A stretch of DNA of 64,000 bases from Alteromonas sp. ASW11-130 (GTDB taxonomy: Bacteria; Pseudomonadota; Gammaproteobacteria; Enterobacterales; Alteromonadaceae), in the NCBI RefSeq assembly GCF_026183735.1, contig NZ_JAPFRE010000006.1, positions 1-64,000 on the forward strand, in the 5' to 3' direction. The translations under genes were made by a program, and so were the position numbers. This document shows positions 1 to 8,427 of the stretch, one piece after another. The notes beneath the pieces were generated by a model. That model ran no database searches and was not told the DNA's origin. It worked only from the letters and a program-made list of their open reading frames with translations. The stretch's first letter is position 1. Each line of letters opens with the position of its first letter.

Positions 1-141
1 CCCATTTTGACTCGAGTTGGTTTAGACCAGGCAAATTGGAACCACCTGGTGGCAGGAATCGAGACCGAATTTCAATCAGTGGTGAGTATTGAAAAACTGA
101 TAAATCTTCGTGACAGAAATAAAGGATATAACACAGCGTAG
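1..141 (+). CDS. REP-associated tyrosine transposase (RAYT, IS200-like), C-terminal end only
   Basis: The window opens inside a plus-strand reading frame that ends in TAG at 139-141. Its 46 residues begin PILTRVGLDQANW and contain NHLVAG and FQSVVS. This resembles the C-terminal tail I know from RAYT proteins (the Y1/HUH transposase family that mobilises REP palindromes), where a P-x-ILxRLGLDxxxW segment is usual. The catalytic HUH and Tyr motifs would lie upstream, outside the window. The context supports the call: the next 600 bp carry repeated AGTGCCTGTCCTATT elements of the kind found beside such transposases. Recognition rests on a short tail, so another transposase-like family is possible. 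Confidence 0.55.
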   Translation, partial: PILTRVGLDQANWNHLVAGIETEFQSVVSIEKLINLRDRNKGYNTA

Positions 142-196
142 CAATACTCTCTCGGGCCATTTTTAGCACAATCAGACAACAAACCTAAACAATGAA

Positions 197-552
197 TACC
201 GTCAAGAATACGCGAGGGAAGTTTGCCCTCAAATCTACCCTCGCCCGGCTCGACTTCGGTCTTTAAAACCCAATCCAACATTCTTTAAGTTACAAACGAA
301 AGAAAAAATTGAGATTTAAAAAAGTCGACTGATGTAAATATACTGATTTGCAGCGTCGGGCTGAGTGCCTGTCCTATTCGCTACCGTCAAGAATACGCGA
401 GGGAAGCTTGCCCTCAAATCTGCCCTCGCCCGGCTCGACTTCGGTCTTTAAACCCCAATCCAACATTCTTTAAGTTACACACAAAAGAAAAATTGAGATT
501 TAAAAAAGTCGACTGATGTAAATATACTGATTTGCAGCTTCGGGCTGAGTGC
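197..552. repeat. Duplicated ~172-bp block (two tandem copies)
   Basis: Copy 1 runs about 197-368 and copy 2 about 382-552. Both start TACCGTCAAGAATACGCGAG and end in CGGGCTGAGTGC. They differ at a handful of positions (for example AGTTTG against AGCTTG near the start, GCGTCG against GCTTCG near the end). The copies are joined by a REP-like unit (363-378). No convincing protein is encoded. The near identity implies a recent duplication, most simply by recombination or transposase activity on the repeats around it. Confidence 0.85.
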
Positions 553-657
553 TATTTCCCGAGTGCCTGTCCTATTTACTCTATTCGGAGTGCCTGTCCT
601 ATTCGCTCTTACTAGAGTGCCTGTCCTATTCGCTTTCTTCGGAGTGCCTGTCCTATT
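363..657. repeat. REP-like array, unit AGTGCCTGTCCTATT
   Basis: The 16-mer GAGTGCCTGTCCTATT occurs at 363-378, 561-576, 588-603, 615-630 and 642-657. The last four have an exact 27-bp period with related 11-bp linkers (TACTCTATTCG, CGCTCTTACTA, CGCTTTCTTCG). A degenerate CTATTCG/CTTTCG tract follows to about 710. The regular period makes a repetitive open frame (Asn-Arg-Thr-Gly-Thr on the minus strand) that is not evidence of a gene. The constant linkers and 27-bp period argue against CRISPR. Sitting just downstream of a RAYT-like gene end, these are best read as its REP-type target repeats. Confidence 0.8.
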
Positions 658-799
658 CGCTTTCGCTATTCGCTTTCGCTCTATTCTATTCGCTCTATTC
701 GCTATTGTGGTAAAATATGACACAGATAAAATAGATTCAGCTCATTAAATAAGTCCGTTTACAACGCCATTAATCTTATCTACGCACTAAAAATTAACT

Positions 800-2203
800 T
801 TAATCGGCCACACAAACGACGTTAAAGCCATTGCGCCTCGATTGATATAAAGCCTTGGCTGCTCTGTCATACCATTCGGTAAAGCTTTCGCTTCCGTGCA
901 ACGAAGCCACGCCTAATGCAATTTGCAATTTTTCTTCTTCTACGGGGGCTTGCTTTCTTAGTTCACGCAATAATCTTTCGGCGAGCGCTTTGGCCTCTAC
1001 GACAGTCGTGTGTGGACTCAGTATAATAAATTGATCTCCGCTCCAGCGCGCAGCAATATCAACTTCGCGAACGGTGGTCAAACAAATACTCGCCACGAAT
1101 TTTAATTTACTTTCGAGCGCATTAGGTTTGCTGATACTATTGTCCGAGGAATTTTTTATCATCTCCAAGACGATTATTGCGGTGGCGGAATGAAAACGCT
1201 GAAATCTTGAGATCTCTTCCTGGGCTTTATGCATCATGTAGTTTCGATTGTATAAGCCAGTTACAGCATCATGATTAGATAAAAATTCAAGGGTTCTATT
1301 TTTCTCCAATAATGTGGATTGAAGGTGTTCCACCTCGGCAGTTTTGGTGTCAATTAAGGTTTGCCATTTAAGTTTAACTTTGCGATACCAAATTAACAAA
1401 ACGAGTGATAAAACGCCTACTAAAATAGTTATCAGTATGGTTGAGAAAGAAGATTCATTTTGAATAAGGGTGGTATTCCAGCGTTTGTAAATTTCTACTT
1501 TGCGTGATTCAGGGATAGCATCCAGCGCGGCATTTAAAAGTGCTAGTTTATCCGTTAAAGCCGGATTTAAGCCGATACGTAATGAATCAAAGGGCTCAGC
1601 GTAGCCTACGACACTTAATTTTCGCATACCCAGAGTATTGATGTTTACGTTAACGCTAAGTAGTGCGCCAACCATTACATCAAGCGAGCCATTGGCAATT
1701 TTTAGTAAGCCCTCTCTTTCCGTTTTTAAGTATTCGACTTGTACTTCTGGGTAGTATCGAGCTAAATATTCTGCGTGGCGATATCCTTCAATGATTCCCA
1801 GTACACGGTTTCCAATACTTGAATATCCTTGGATCATAGGGGTGCCTTTTTGTGCCACAAACACATTAGGTGCCTCTAAGTAAGGATACGAGAACGCCAA
1901 ATACTTCTTATTAGATGGAGTGGGGTTTATCAGCGTCACCATCTTACACGTCCCTTGCTTTACAAAGTCCAGCGATTGCTGCCAGCTATCTGTTGGCACA
2001 AATTCAAAATGTAAATCAGTAAGCTCAGTAATTAAAGCAAGGTAGTCTGCTGAGATCCCAATATGTACGCCATTTCTTAATGCTTCATAAGGCATCCAAT
2101 CAGGATCGATACAATAGGTAATAGCTTGCTCTTCCTGACTTTTAACCGATGGAAAATAGGCAATAAAGAAACAAATTAACAAATATCGTAGTTTTAATGA
2201 CAC
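800..2203 (-). CDS. Periplasmic solute-binding domain / transmembrane / degenerate GGDEF protein
   Basis: The 467-residue protein has an N-terminal signal peptide (about 1-22), a type-2 periplasmic binding domain of the SBP_bac_3 kind (about 28-245, like amino-acid-binding proteins), one transmembrane helix (about 255-275), a short helical linker and a GGDEF domain (about 300-465, with DAVTGLYNRNYM at its start). Such proteins sense a periplasmic ligand and adjust cyclic-di-GMP. The signature loop here reads SGDQF instead of GG(D/E)EF at about 386-390, so the metal-binding Glu is Gln. The inhibitory-site motif RxxD (REVD) is kept five residues upstream. It is therefore probably a poor or inactive cyclase, perhaps a c-di-GMP-binding receptor. 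It is transcribed alone. Confidence 0.85.
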   Translation of the reverse strand: MSLKLRYLLICFFIAYFPSVKSQEEQAITYCIDPDWMPYEALRNGVHIGISADYLALITELTDLHFEFVPTDSWQQSLDFVKQGTCKMVTLINPTPSNKKYLAFSYPYLEAPNVFVAQKGTPMIQGYSSIGNRVLGIIEGYRHAEYLARYYPEVQVEYLKTEREGLLKIANGSLDVMVGALLSVNVNINTLGMRKLSVVGYAEPFDSLRIGLNPALTDKLALLNAALDAIPESRKVEIYKRWNTTLIQNESSFSTILITILVGVLSLVLLIWYRKVKLKWQTLIDTKTAEVEHLQSTLLEKNRTLEFLSNHDAVTGLYNRNYMMHKAQEEISRFQRFHSATAIIVLEMIKNSSDNSISKPNALESKLKFVASICLTTVREVDIAARWSGDQFIILSPHTTVVEAKALAERLLRELRKQAPVEEEKLQIALGVASLHGSESFTEWYDRAAKALYQSRRNGFNVVCVAD

Positions 2204-2318
2204 GTTTATGAACGACCCACATCAGCAACAGCGAGCTGGCACTTTGATTTTCAGCAATAAAGGTTGAGTATATAGTAACAAATTGATAATTGAAGTGAGT
2301 TAAGACGAGGTTATATAA

Positions 2319-2350
2319 AGAAAAAGCCCTTTTCAATGAAAAGGGCTTGT
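2319..2350 (-). terminator. Rho-independent terminator of the PEP-CTERM-like gene
   Basis: Perfect 10-bp arms AAGCCCTTTT (2324-2333) and AAAAGGGCTT (2339-2348) enclose a 5-base loop. Read on the minus strand, the stem is followed by TTTTTCTTT. It lies 24 bp past the stop of the gene ending at 2372. Confidence 0.85.
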
Positions 2351-2371
2351 AAACTCACAACGGTAAAAGTA

Positions 2372-2914
2372 TTACTTTTGAACGCGACGACGGCTGAACA
2401 AAACCAACGCCATTAAACCCGCTAGAGATAAAGAAGAAGGTAGCGGCACATCGAATAAAAACGCTTCTCCTAATTGAACTTCACCACCTTCTGCGAAGAG
2501 TAGCAATCCCCCAGCAGAATCAAAGATATCAGCAAAATTGTCATCAGGGAGCGCTGTGTCATAAACAAACTGATACGCCCATGGATCGCCTGCATCTGTA
2601 TCACTTACGTCGAAAACCAATGCCGTCAAACCACCAAAAATAGTGTCGGTATTGACTTCAGCAAAGATATCGAACACATCAACAGAGAGCCCAAGAACAG
2701 ACATATCTAATACCTGAATTGCTGGAAAATCGAAGTCGGTATCAAGATAGCCTGTATTCATGAAATCGTTATCGACTTCAACCAGCACCGAGCCGATGTT
2801 ATAGCCACTAACAAACATATCTTGCAAGATAATCGCAGCTTGCGCTTTAGAGGCAGCAAACAATGAACAGCTTGCCAGTAACATTACATTGATGAGTGTC
2901 TTGAATTTTTTCAT
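2372..2914 (-). CDS. PEP-CTERM-like secreted protein of unknown function
   Basis: This 180-residue protein has a classic signal peptide (about 1-26, ending SKAQA). The acidic, beta-rich body is rich in Asp, Phe and Val. The C-terminus ends with a sorting-signal tail: a proline motif (VPLPSS), a hydrophobic helix (about 158-173) and a basic cluster SRRR. In PEP-CTERM proteins that tail is cut by an exosortase. Here the motif reads PLP rather than Pro-Glu-Pro, a variant. The ribosome site AAGGA precedes the ATG. It lies 51 bp downstream of the protease gene, with a terminator-like hairpin between. The body matches no family I recognise. Confidence 0.7.
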   Translation of the reverse strand: MKKFKTLINVMLLASCSLFAASKAQAAIILQDMFVSGYNIGSVLVEVDNDFMNTGYLDTDFDFPAIQVLDMSVLGLSVDVFDIFAEVNTDTIFGGLTALVFDVSDTDAGDPWAYQFVYDTALPDDNFADIFDSAGGLLLFAEGGEVQLGEAFLFDVPLPSSLSLAGLMALVLFSRRRVQK

Positions 2915-2932
2915 TATGTTTATCCTTTTTTA

Positions 2933-2956
2933 AAACGGGGGCGTAAAACACGCCCC
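2933..2956 (-). terminator. Terminator-like hairpin between protease and PEP-CTERM-like gene
   Basis: GGGGCGT (2938-2944) and ACGCCCC (2950-2956) pair across a 5-base loop. On the minus strand the stem is followed by CGTTTTAA. It lies right after the protease stop (2966) and just upstream of the next gene's ribosome site, so it could end the protease transcript or attenuate read-through. Confidence 0.55.
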
Positions 2957-2965
2957 ACTACTACA

Positions 2966-5900
2966 CTATGGATTTAGTTGAATGACTGTTGTACCTTGCG
3001 CTTCACCTTCGTCGTTATAGAAGGTTACGCCGCCCATGTAAGTTTCGTTAGCGTCAAGTCCGCGACTAGAGATACGAACGTTATTCCAACGACCTTCAAT
3101 GGCGCGAGATGAACTCATAACACGAGTATTACGATTAGGCTCGCTCGCCACCCAAGAAGACAGCGTATACTCTGTAGATGCTTCACCCGCCAAGCCGTAA
3201 GCGAAAACCTGGACATAGTAAGCAATATCATTTTCTGCGTCGTTTAGTGGCTCTGGATTAATTAACAACACTTCTTCGTTAGAGTCTACATTACCTGACG
3301 AACCAACCTCTACGCAGTTATCAGGAATTGGGTTACATGCATATACTTGCAGGTCTAAATCTGCACCTTCAACCGCGACATCTTCATTAGACAAGCTGAA
3401 GCGCGCTACCTTTGTTCCCTCTGGAACTGGCACTTGAATCAGGCTGTAATCTTGATCCTCTATTAGTGAACTCGTCTTGGTCGCTGGTACAAAACCCGCG
3501 TAATCTAAGCTTGTACGACCTGAGTACATCATTTCTACGGGGAAGTGTGCACGACCACGTTTAAGATCAAGCGATAAGTATGCCGGAACATCGATATCAA
3601 CGGTTACCGGCACGTTAATAGCTATTGGACTACGTACTTGCGTACCGTCAGCAGCTTCAAGTATTACTGCACCAAATTTATAACCTACTGGTGTTTCGTC
3701 ATCGCGGGTAAAGGTAATGCTGTAACTGGCTTTTCCACCAGCTGCGACTTCAAGCATATCGCTATCAGTCTCAACACCTTCGCTATTGTACGTGGCAAAC
3801 GATACATCCAGGTCTTCTAACCCTTCAATGGTTACAGTATAAGTGCCGCCAGTACCTGTCATATCGGTAACGGTGCGCGATACAGTCTTCGTCCCAAGTA
3901 GACCACCAAGGGCGATTGATGGATAGTTCAACTGGCTTGGCTCAAGTGAAAAACCTGAGGTTTCCAGTTCTGAACAGGTCGTCGAAGATGTTGCTTCAAC
4001 GAAGCCGCTATTACCGACACCACACAAAAAGGCCAAATAATCAGCGTATTCTGCATTATAAGTTAAGCGTGGATCCATCGCAGGAACAGGATTTGCGTGA
4101 CCAGCACCAAAATCAAACGGGTCGGCAGGCGTCACACCATCTTCTTTGAATACATCTTGGTACGCTGTGGTCATTAGCGCTGACTTAATTTGAGCCGGCG
4201 TCCAATCAGCATATTGTTCTTTGAACAAAGCAGCCATACCAGCGATATGAGGAGCAGCCATTGATGTACCGGTAAGATATTTAACTTGTTGACCGGCTAA
4301 ATCGAACATGGGCGTACTTGTTGTAGCGGCAAGAACGTTCACACCTGGGGCGGTAATATCAGGTTTGATCAAATCATACGTCGAGCCGTTCGGCCCACGA
4401 GAAGATTGCTCGTCCATTATATTACCCACTTCGGTAATTTCCGTGAACAAGCCAGCACTCATTCTTACGGCCATATTCTCACCGCCTTCTATGGCAGCTT
4501 TAAAGCTTTCACCTACATCTCTAGCAATCATTCCGCCTGGAATATTTGCACTGTATCCCTCGCCCCCTAGCGCAGTTATTGGTCGGTCATCAGAGTAAAT
4601 CAATACTGCGGCAGCGCCAGATAAACGCGCGCGTTCTACTTTCTCGACGAAAGCACAAGCTCCCCGTTCAATTAGAACTATGTTACCGTCAACTTCAGCG
4701 GCATTATCTAAAGGTGTGGGCGTCCCTGACGCTTCATAGCAACCCTTTAGCGGCTCACCCACAACCACTGACTCTTCAACGTCACCCGTCTCTGCTAATG
4801 GTTTAGTAATCGCACCTTCAACAAACGAATATATTTCTACCGGTTCACGTGAGGTTACTTCTATAGCGTTGATAGCGCGAGAACCATCATAGGTAGACAT
4901 ACCTACAGACATAACCCAAGGTGCGGGTGTACCTACTGTTTCAGTTGTTGGACCTGAGTTACCCGCCGATACTGATACAAATACCCCCGCATCTGCTGCA
5001 CGAAGCATAGCTGCCGTAGGAGGTACGGTTAAGTCAGTGCGGCTACCACCGATAGAGTAGTTGATTACATCAACACCGTCTGCCACTGCCTGGTCGATAG
5101 CAGCCATGGTGTCACCGTAAAAACAACCTCGCTCTTCGGCACCTTCAGGACTAACATAATCTGAGTTCCAGCATACTTTGTACATGGCGATACGTGCGCG
5201 AGGAGCGATACCAGACATGACTCCAATTTCGCTACCCGCCATTTCGGCCACTACGCCTTCGTTACCTGCCGCTGTGCCCGCTGTATGACTACCATGACCA
5301 TCTGAGTCACGAGGTGAGGCCATTTCACCAAGATCATATTGCACGTCGTATACCGCTTCGAATGAATCTTTATAATAGCGAGCGCCAATTAATTTGTTAT
5401 TACATGCGAAAGTTTCATCAACGCCTGTATCACATGCACCAGCCCACCCTAGAGCGGACGGATCTGAATAAGAGCCATCATCGGCAAAGCTTGGATTTTC
5501 GGGCGTGATACCAGTATCTAATACGCCAACGATTACGTCTTCACCTTTAATTCCTAATGTATGCTGACCACCTGCTCCGGTTAGGCCTAAGAATGCAGAA
5601 GTATTGGCAGTAGCGGGCTGGTGTAGTTCATCTTCCCATACTTTCGCCACATCTGGATGCTGACGAAGCGCTTTTGCCTGTGATTTGTTAAGTTTTGCAG
5701 AAAAGCCGTTGAAGCTGTGTACGTAGTTGTGCAGAACCTTCACGTTACCAAGATCTTTTGCAACTTTATTTTGTTTTGCACTAAGCGCCTTGGTATAAGC
5801 CTTCATTCTTGAAGATTGCGCGTTATAACGGTTTCCTACCTGAGCTACTAACTGATTATTGGGAACCAGTTCGCCTAACGCTTGAGCCTGCTCAACACCA

Positions 5901-6079
5901 GCAGGTTGTTTCAATTGAACGATGTATAAGCCAGAGCTCTTTTGGACGCCGCTGGTCGAATACGCTTGTTTTGCAATGATTGGATTATTTGAAATTACTT
6001 CCTGGGCGGATGCTGCTGCGGTGAGTGATGCAGTAACAGCCAGGGACACCATAGTCCCAACAACACTTTTTTTAAACAT
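2966..6079 (-). CDS. Secreted subtilisin-like serine protease (peptidase S8) with PA insert
   Basis: This 1037-residue extracellular protease has a signal peptide (about 1-25) and an inhibitor-I9 propeptide (about 50-150) that would be removed on maturation. The S8 catalytic domain is clear: Asp188 in VLDTGI, His262 in GHGSHTAG, oxyanion Asn374 in SAGNSG and Ser606 in GTSMAAP. A protease-associated (PA) domain (about 435-545) is inserted between the oxyanion and Ser motifs, the arrangement seen in plant-type subtilases. The C-terminal 350 residues form Fn3-like and beta domains for substrate binding or secretion. It begins with a good ribosome site (GGGAGA). It probably degrades external protein, fitting a marine heterotroph. 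The neighbouring gene shares its direction. Confidence 0.93.
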   Translation of the reverse strand: MFKKSVVGTMVSLAVTASLTAAASAQEVISNNPIIAKQAYSTSGVQKSSGLYIVQLKQPAGVEQAQALGELVPNNQLVAQVGNRYNAQSSRMKAYTKALSAKQNKVAKDLGNVKVLHNYVHSFNGFSAKLNKSQAKALRQHPDVAKVWEDELHQPATANTSAFLGLTGAGGQHTLGIKGEDVIVGVLDTGITPENPSFADDGSYSDPSALGWAGACDTGVDETFACNNKLIGARYYKDSFEAVYDVQYDLGEMASPRDSDGHGSHTAGTAAGNEGVVAEMAGSEIGVMSGIAPRARIAMYKVCWNSDYVSPEGAEERGCFYGDTMAAIDQAVADGVDVINYSIGGSRTDLTVPPTAAMLRAADAGVFVSVSAGNSGPTTETVGTPAPWVMSVGMSTYDGSRAINAIEVTSREPVEIYSFVEGAITKPLAETGDVEESVVVGEPLKGCYEASGTPTPLDNAAEVDGNIVLIERGACAFVEKVERARLSGAAAVLIYSDDRPITALGGEGYSANIPGGMIARDVGESFKAAIEGGENMAVRMSAGLFTEITEVGNIMDEQSSRGPNGSTYDLIKPDITAPGVNVLAATTSTPMFDLAGQQVKYLTGTSMAAPHIAGMAALFKEQYADWTPAQIKSALMTTAYQDVFKEDGVTPADPFDFGAGHANPVPAMDPRLTYNAEYADYLAFLCGVGNSGFVEATSSTTCSELETSGFSLEPSQLNYPSIALGGLLGTKTVSRTVTDMTGTGGTYTVTIEGLEDLDVSFATYNSEGVETDSDMLEVAAGGKASYSITFTRDDETPVGYKFGAVILEAADGTQVRSPIAINVPVTVDIDVPAYLSLDLKRGRAHFPVEMMYSGRTSLDYAGFVPATKTSSLIEDQDYSLIQVPVPEGTKVARFSLSNEDVAVEGADLDLQVYACNPIPDNCVEVGSSGNVDSNEEVLLINPEPLNDAENDIAYYVQVFAYGLAGEASTEYTLSSWVASEPNRNTRVMSSSRAIEGRWNNVRISSRGLDANETYMGGVTFYNDEGEAQGTTVIQLNP

Positions 6080-6550
6080 CTTTTGCGTCTCCCGATGACA
6101 CGATTTTTATCATTCTTATCAGGGGGAATGTAGGGAGTAAAGCCGAGACGACTTCCATCTATACAACAACCCCGATGGCTCTTTTTGAATCCAACATAAA
6201 GATTCGATTGGCTTATTTTTGTAATTATTAGAATGTCGTTTTATTAGCACGATGCAACAAAACAAATTTTTAACAAACACGAATTGTGCCAACTTATAAA
6301 ATAGCATTAAAAACAAAAAGTTAAATGTTACAAAGATGTTGCAACACCGGGAACTGTAAAATAATTTGACAGCCGCAGAAGTTGGCTTTTACCTCAACGG
6401 ACAAATCTTATACAGCGAACGAAATGAATATTTCTAAAGCAGGGGGGATATTAGTATGAAAAGGTTAAATTTATAAGATTTAACGAAATTGTTACATGTC
6501 AGGGAATTTTACGACCCGCACACAAAGCTTATTGGGTGCGGGCCGAATAG
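6080..6550. other. Intergenic region between protease and thiolase
   Basis: This 471-bp AT-rich stretch holds the 5' leader and promoter of the protease gene (minus strand) and the terminator of the thiolase gene at its right end. Short open frames here have no ribosome site or protein-like composition. I see no RNA gene. Confidence 0.5.
6513..6544 (-). terminator. Probable terminator of the thiolase gene
   Basis: CCCGCAC (6515-6521) pairs with GTGCGGG (6536-6542) seven bases past the thiolase stop. The following T tract on the minus strand is weak (CGTAAAATT). Confidence 0.5.
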
Positions 6551-7726
6551 TTATAGCATCTCAACCGCTAATGCTACCGCTTCGCCACCGCCAATACATA
6601 ACGTAGCCAGCCCTTTTGAGAGATTTTTTGCTTTCAAAGCATGGAGTAGCGTGACCAAAATACGAGCACCAGATGCCCCTATAGGATGCCCTAATGCGCA
6701 CGCGCCACCATTAATATTTACTTTCGTTTCGTCGAGTTCTAACTTGCTGATAGCCAACATGGTAACCATAGCGAAGGCTTCATTTATTTCGAATAAGTCT
6801 ACATCGTCTTTGTTCCAATCAGCGTTTTTCAACGCTTTTTCTACCGCACCGACGGGTGCTACTGTGAAGTTTTCAGGCTCAATAGAATGGGTGGCATGGG
6901 CAACGACCTTTGCTATTGGCTGCAAGCCCATTTCTTTAGCTTTTGCTTCGCTCATTACCAATAGCGCTGCAGCTCCATCAGAAATAGAACTGGAATTTGC
7001 TGCTGTAACAGTACCCTCTTTCTTAAATGCAGGGCGCAGTTGTGGAATTTTATCTGGACGAGCTGAAGCTGGGCCTTCATCGGTGTCTATAACTACCTCA
7101 CCTTTTCGAGAAGACACAGTTACCGGAGAAATTTCGTTGTCAAACGCCCCGGTTTCGATTGCTGAACTGGCTTTAGAAAGCGAACTTAATGCAAATTCAT
7201 CCATTTTTTCACGGGTGATCCCTTCTTCATCCGCGGTCGCCTGCGCAAAACACCCCATAGCTTGACCATCATAAGCATTCTCCAGACCATCCAACATCAT
7301 GTGATCTACTATCTGCCCGTGCCCCATACGATAACCCGTACGCGCCTTTGGCAACATGTATGGCGCATTAGACATACTTTCCATCCCTCCCGCCAAGACT
7401 ACTTCAGCGCTGCCTGCTTTAATCAGGTCGTTAGCTAGCATGACGGCTTTCAAACCTGAACCACAGACTTTATTGATGGTAGTTACGCCCGCACTCAAGG
7501 GTAAACCCGCTTTTAAAGAAGCCTGGCGGGCAGGCGACTGACCTAAACCTGCGGGTAAAACACACCCCATAATTACTTCATCTACCAAACTGACATCGAT
7601 CCCATCGATGACAGCCTCAATAGCCACTGCGCCAAGCTCAGTAGCCGAGACGGATGACAGCCCCCCGTTAAAACTTCCCATTGGCGTTCTTTTAGCCGCC
7701 ACAATGACGACAGAATCGGTATTCAT
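6551..7726 (-). CDS. Acetyl-CoA C-acetyltransferase (thiolase II)
   Basis: This 391-residue thiolase is the usual family length. It shows the nucleophile Cys88 (NKVCGSG), the GHPIGASGAR motif with His347, and the second catalytic Cys377 (CIGGGEA). It interconverts two acetyl-CoA and acetoacetyl-CoA in the cytoplasm. It is divergent from the liu operon, with LiuR-like operators in the shared upstream region. This suggests it handles acetoacetyl-CoA formed from the acetoacetate that leucine breakdown yields. No CoA-transferase or acetoacetyl-CoA synthetase lies next to it, so that link must come from elsewhere. A broader 3-ketoacyl-CoA thiolase specificity cannot be excluded. Confidence 0.92.
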   Translation of the reverse strand: MNTDSVVIVAAKRTPMGSFNGGLSSVSATELGAVAIEAVIDGIDVSLVDEVIMGCVLPAGLGQSPARQASLKAGLPLSAGVTTINKVCGSGLKAVMLANDLIKAGSAEVVLAGGMESMSNAPYMLPKARTGYRMGHGQIVDHMMLDGLENAYDGQAMGCFAQATADEEGITREKMDEFALSSLSKASSAIETGAFDNEISPVTVSSRKGEVVIDTDEGPASARPDKIPQLRPAFKKEGTVTAANSSSISDGAAALLVMSEAKAKEMGLQPIAKVVAHATHSIEPENFTVAPVGAVEKALKNADWNKDDVDLFEINEAFAMVTMLAISKLELDETKVNINGGACALGHPIGASGARILVTLLHALKAKNLSKGLATLCIGGGEAVALAVEML

Positions 7727-7865
7727 ACCCTCTCCTCTTCTTTTAAAGCGTTTGTAAGATAAGTGTACTCAAGGCTTTTAATCCATACCTATAGCACTTT
7801 CGGTCGGTTTCCCGCTAAACGTCGTAACGCTTTGTTGCCAGAGATTGACGAATAATTCGCGTTAC

Positions 7866-7903
7866 TTTACCTTAACGTTAATTGCGATTTACGTTAACGT
7901 AAA
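7866..7903. promoter_or_regulatory. Tandem LiuR-type operator palindromes
   Basis: Site 2 is a perfect 16-bp palindrome, TTTACGTTAACGTAAA, at 7888-7903. Site 1 at 7866-7881, TTTACCTTAACGTTAA, matches it at 14 of 16 positions. They are spaced 22 bp start to start, about two helical turns. They lie between the divergent thiolase and liuR genes. LiuR is a MerR-family regulator known to control the liu genes in gammaproteobacteria, and sites of this palindromic type are expected in its own promoter. Binding itself is inferred. Confidence 0.7.
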
Positions 7904-8019
7904 CCTGAAGTATCTGCGTGTCAATTTCAGCGCCAGCGGTTCGACGCTGCGCTGTGTCAAAAGCTTTACAAGAAAAACGCAGAAATAATAAAAAGCATCT
8001 TATTATTAACGAGGTAGCC

Positions 8020-8427
8020 ATGAGCAGCCAACAGCAGGAACCAACATTTACCATTGGTGAACTGGCCCGGGATTACGACATTACGCCTCGCTCCATCCGA
8101 TTCTACGAAGAACAAGGTTTGATGAGTCCAGAGCGTACCGGGCAAAACCGAATTTACACAGGTAAAGATCGCGTAAGACTGAAACTGATCCTCAGAGGCA
8201 AAAGACTAGGATTCTCGTTAGCAGAAATTAAGAACTTATTTGAATTATATGATTCAAACCCGAATTCAGCAGTCCAGCTTGAAACCATGCTGGCGCTGAC
8301 CGAACAAAAACGTGCTGTTCTACGACAACAATTACACGATATTCAAATGTTGATGAGTGAATTGGATGACGTCGAAGGACGTTGTCGTGAAGAACTGGCC
8401 GAATTAAAAAGAGGAAATATTGTATGA
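8020..8427 (+). CDS. liuR: MerR-family regulator of leucine/isovalerate catabolism
   Basis: This 135-residue protein has an N-terminal MerR helix-turn-helix ([21 protein letters not shown], about residues 10-30, then the wing RTGQNR) and a C-terminal coiled-coil dimerisation helix. I chose the ATG at 8020 because GAGG lies 7-10 bases upstream and the MerR fold begins shortly after. An earlier GTG at 7918 would add a basic tail overlapping the leader. It heads the liu operon, and its stop overlaps liuA by ATGA. By family knowledge it represses or activates the operon in response to branched-chain acyl-CoA intermediates. The tandem palindromes upstream are its likely sites. Confidence 0.93.
   Translation: MSSQQQEPTFTIGELARDYDITPRSIRFYEEQGLMSPERTGQNRIYTGKDRVRLKLILRGKRLGFSLAEIKNLFELYDSNPNSAVQLETMLALTEQKRAVLRQQLHDIQMLMSELDDVEGRCREELAELKRGNIV

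Noticed and set aside
561..657. CRISPR array
   Set aside because: Units are 16 bp at a fixed 27-bp period with similar 11-bp linkers, far too short and regular for CRISPR, and no cas gene is near.
475..723. Minus-strand 82-codon frame with Asn-Arg-Thr-Gly-Thr repeats
   Set aside because: It is the translation of the 27-bp tandem repeat, with no ribosome site and no gene-like ends.
2142..2336. 64-codon minus frame upstream of the GGDEF-type gene
   Set aside because: It overlaps the start of the real gene in another phase and has no ribosome site.
6489..7265. Long plus-strand frame opposite the thiolase
   Set aside because: It runs antisense to a clear thiolase with catalytic motifs, and its composition (Ser/Ala rich) is typical of a shadow frame.
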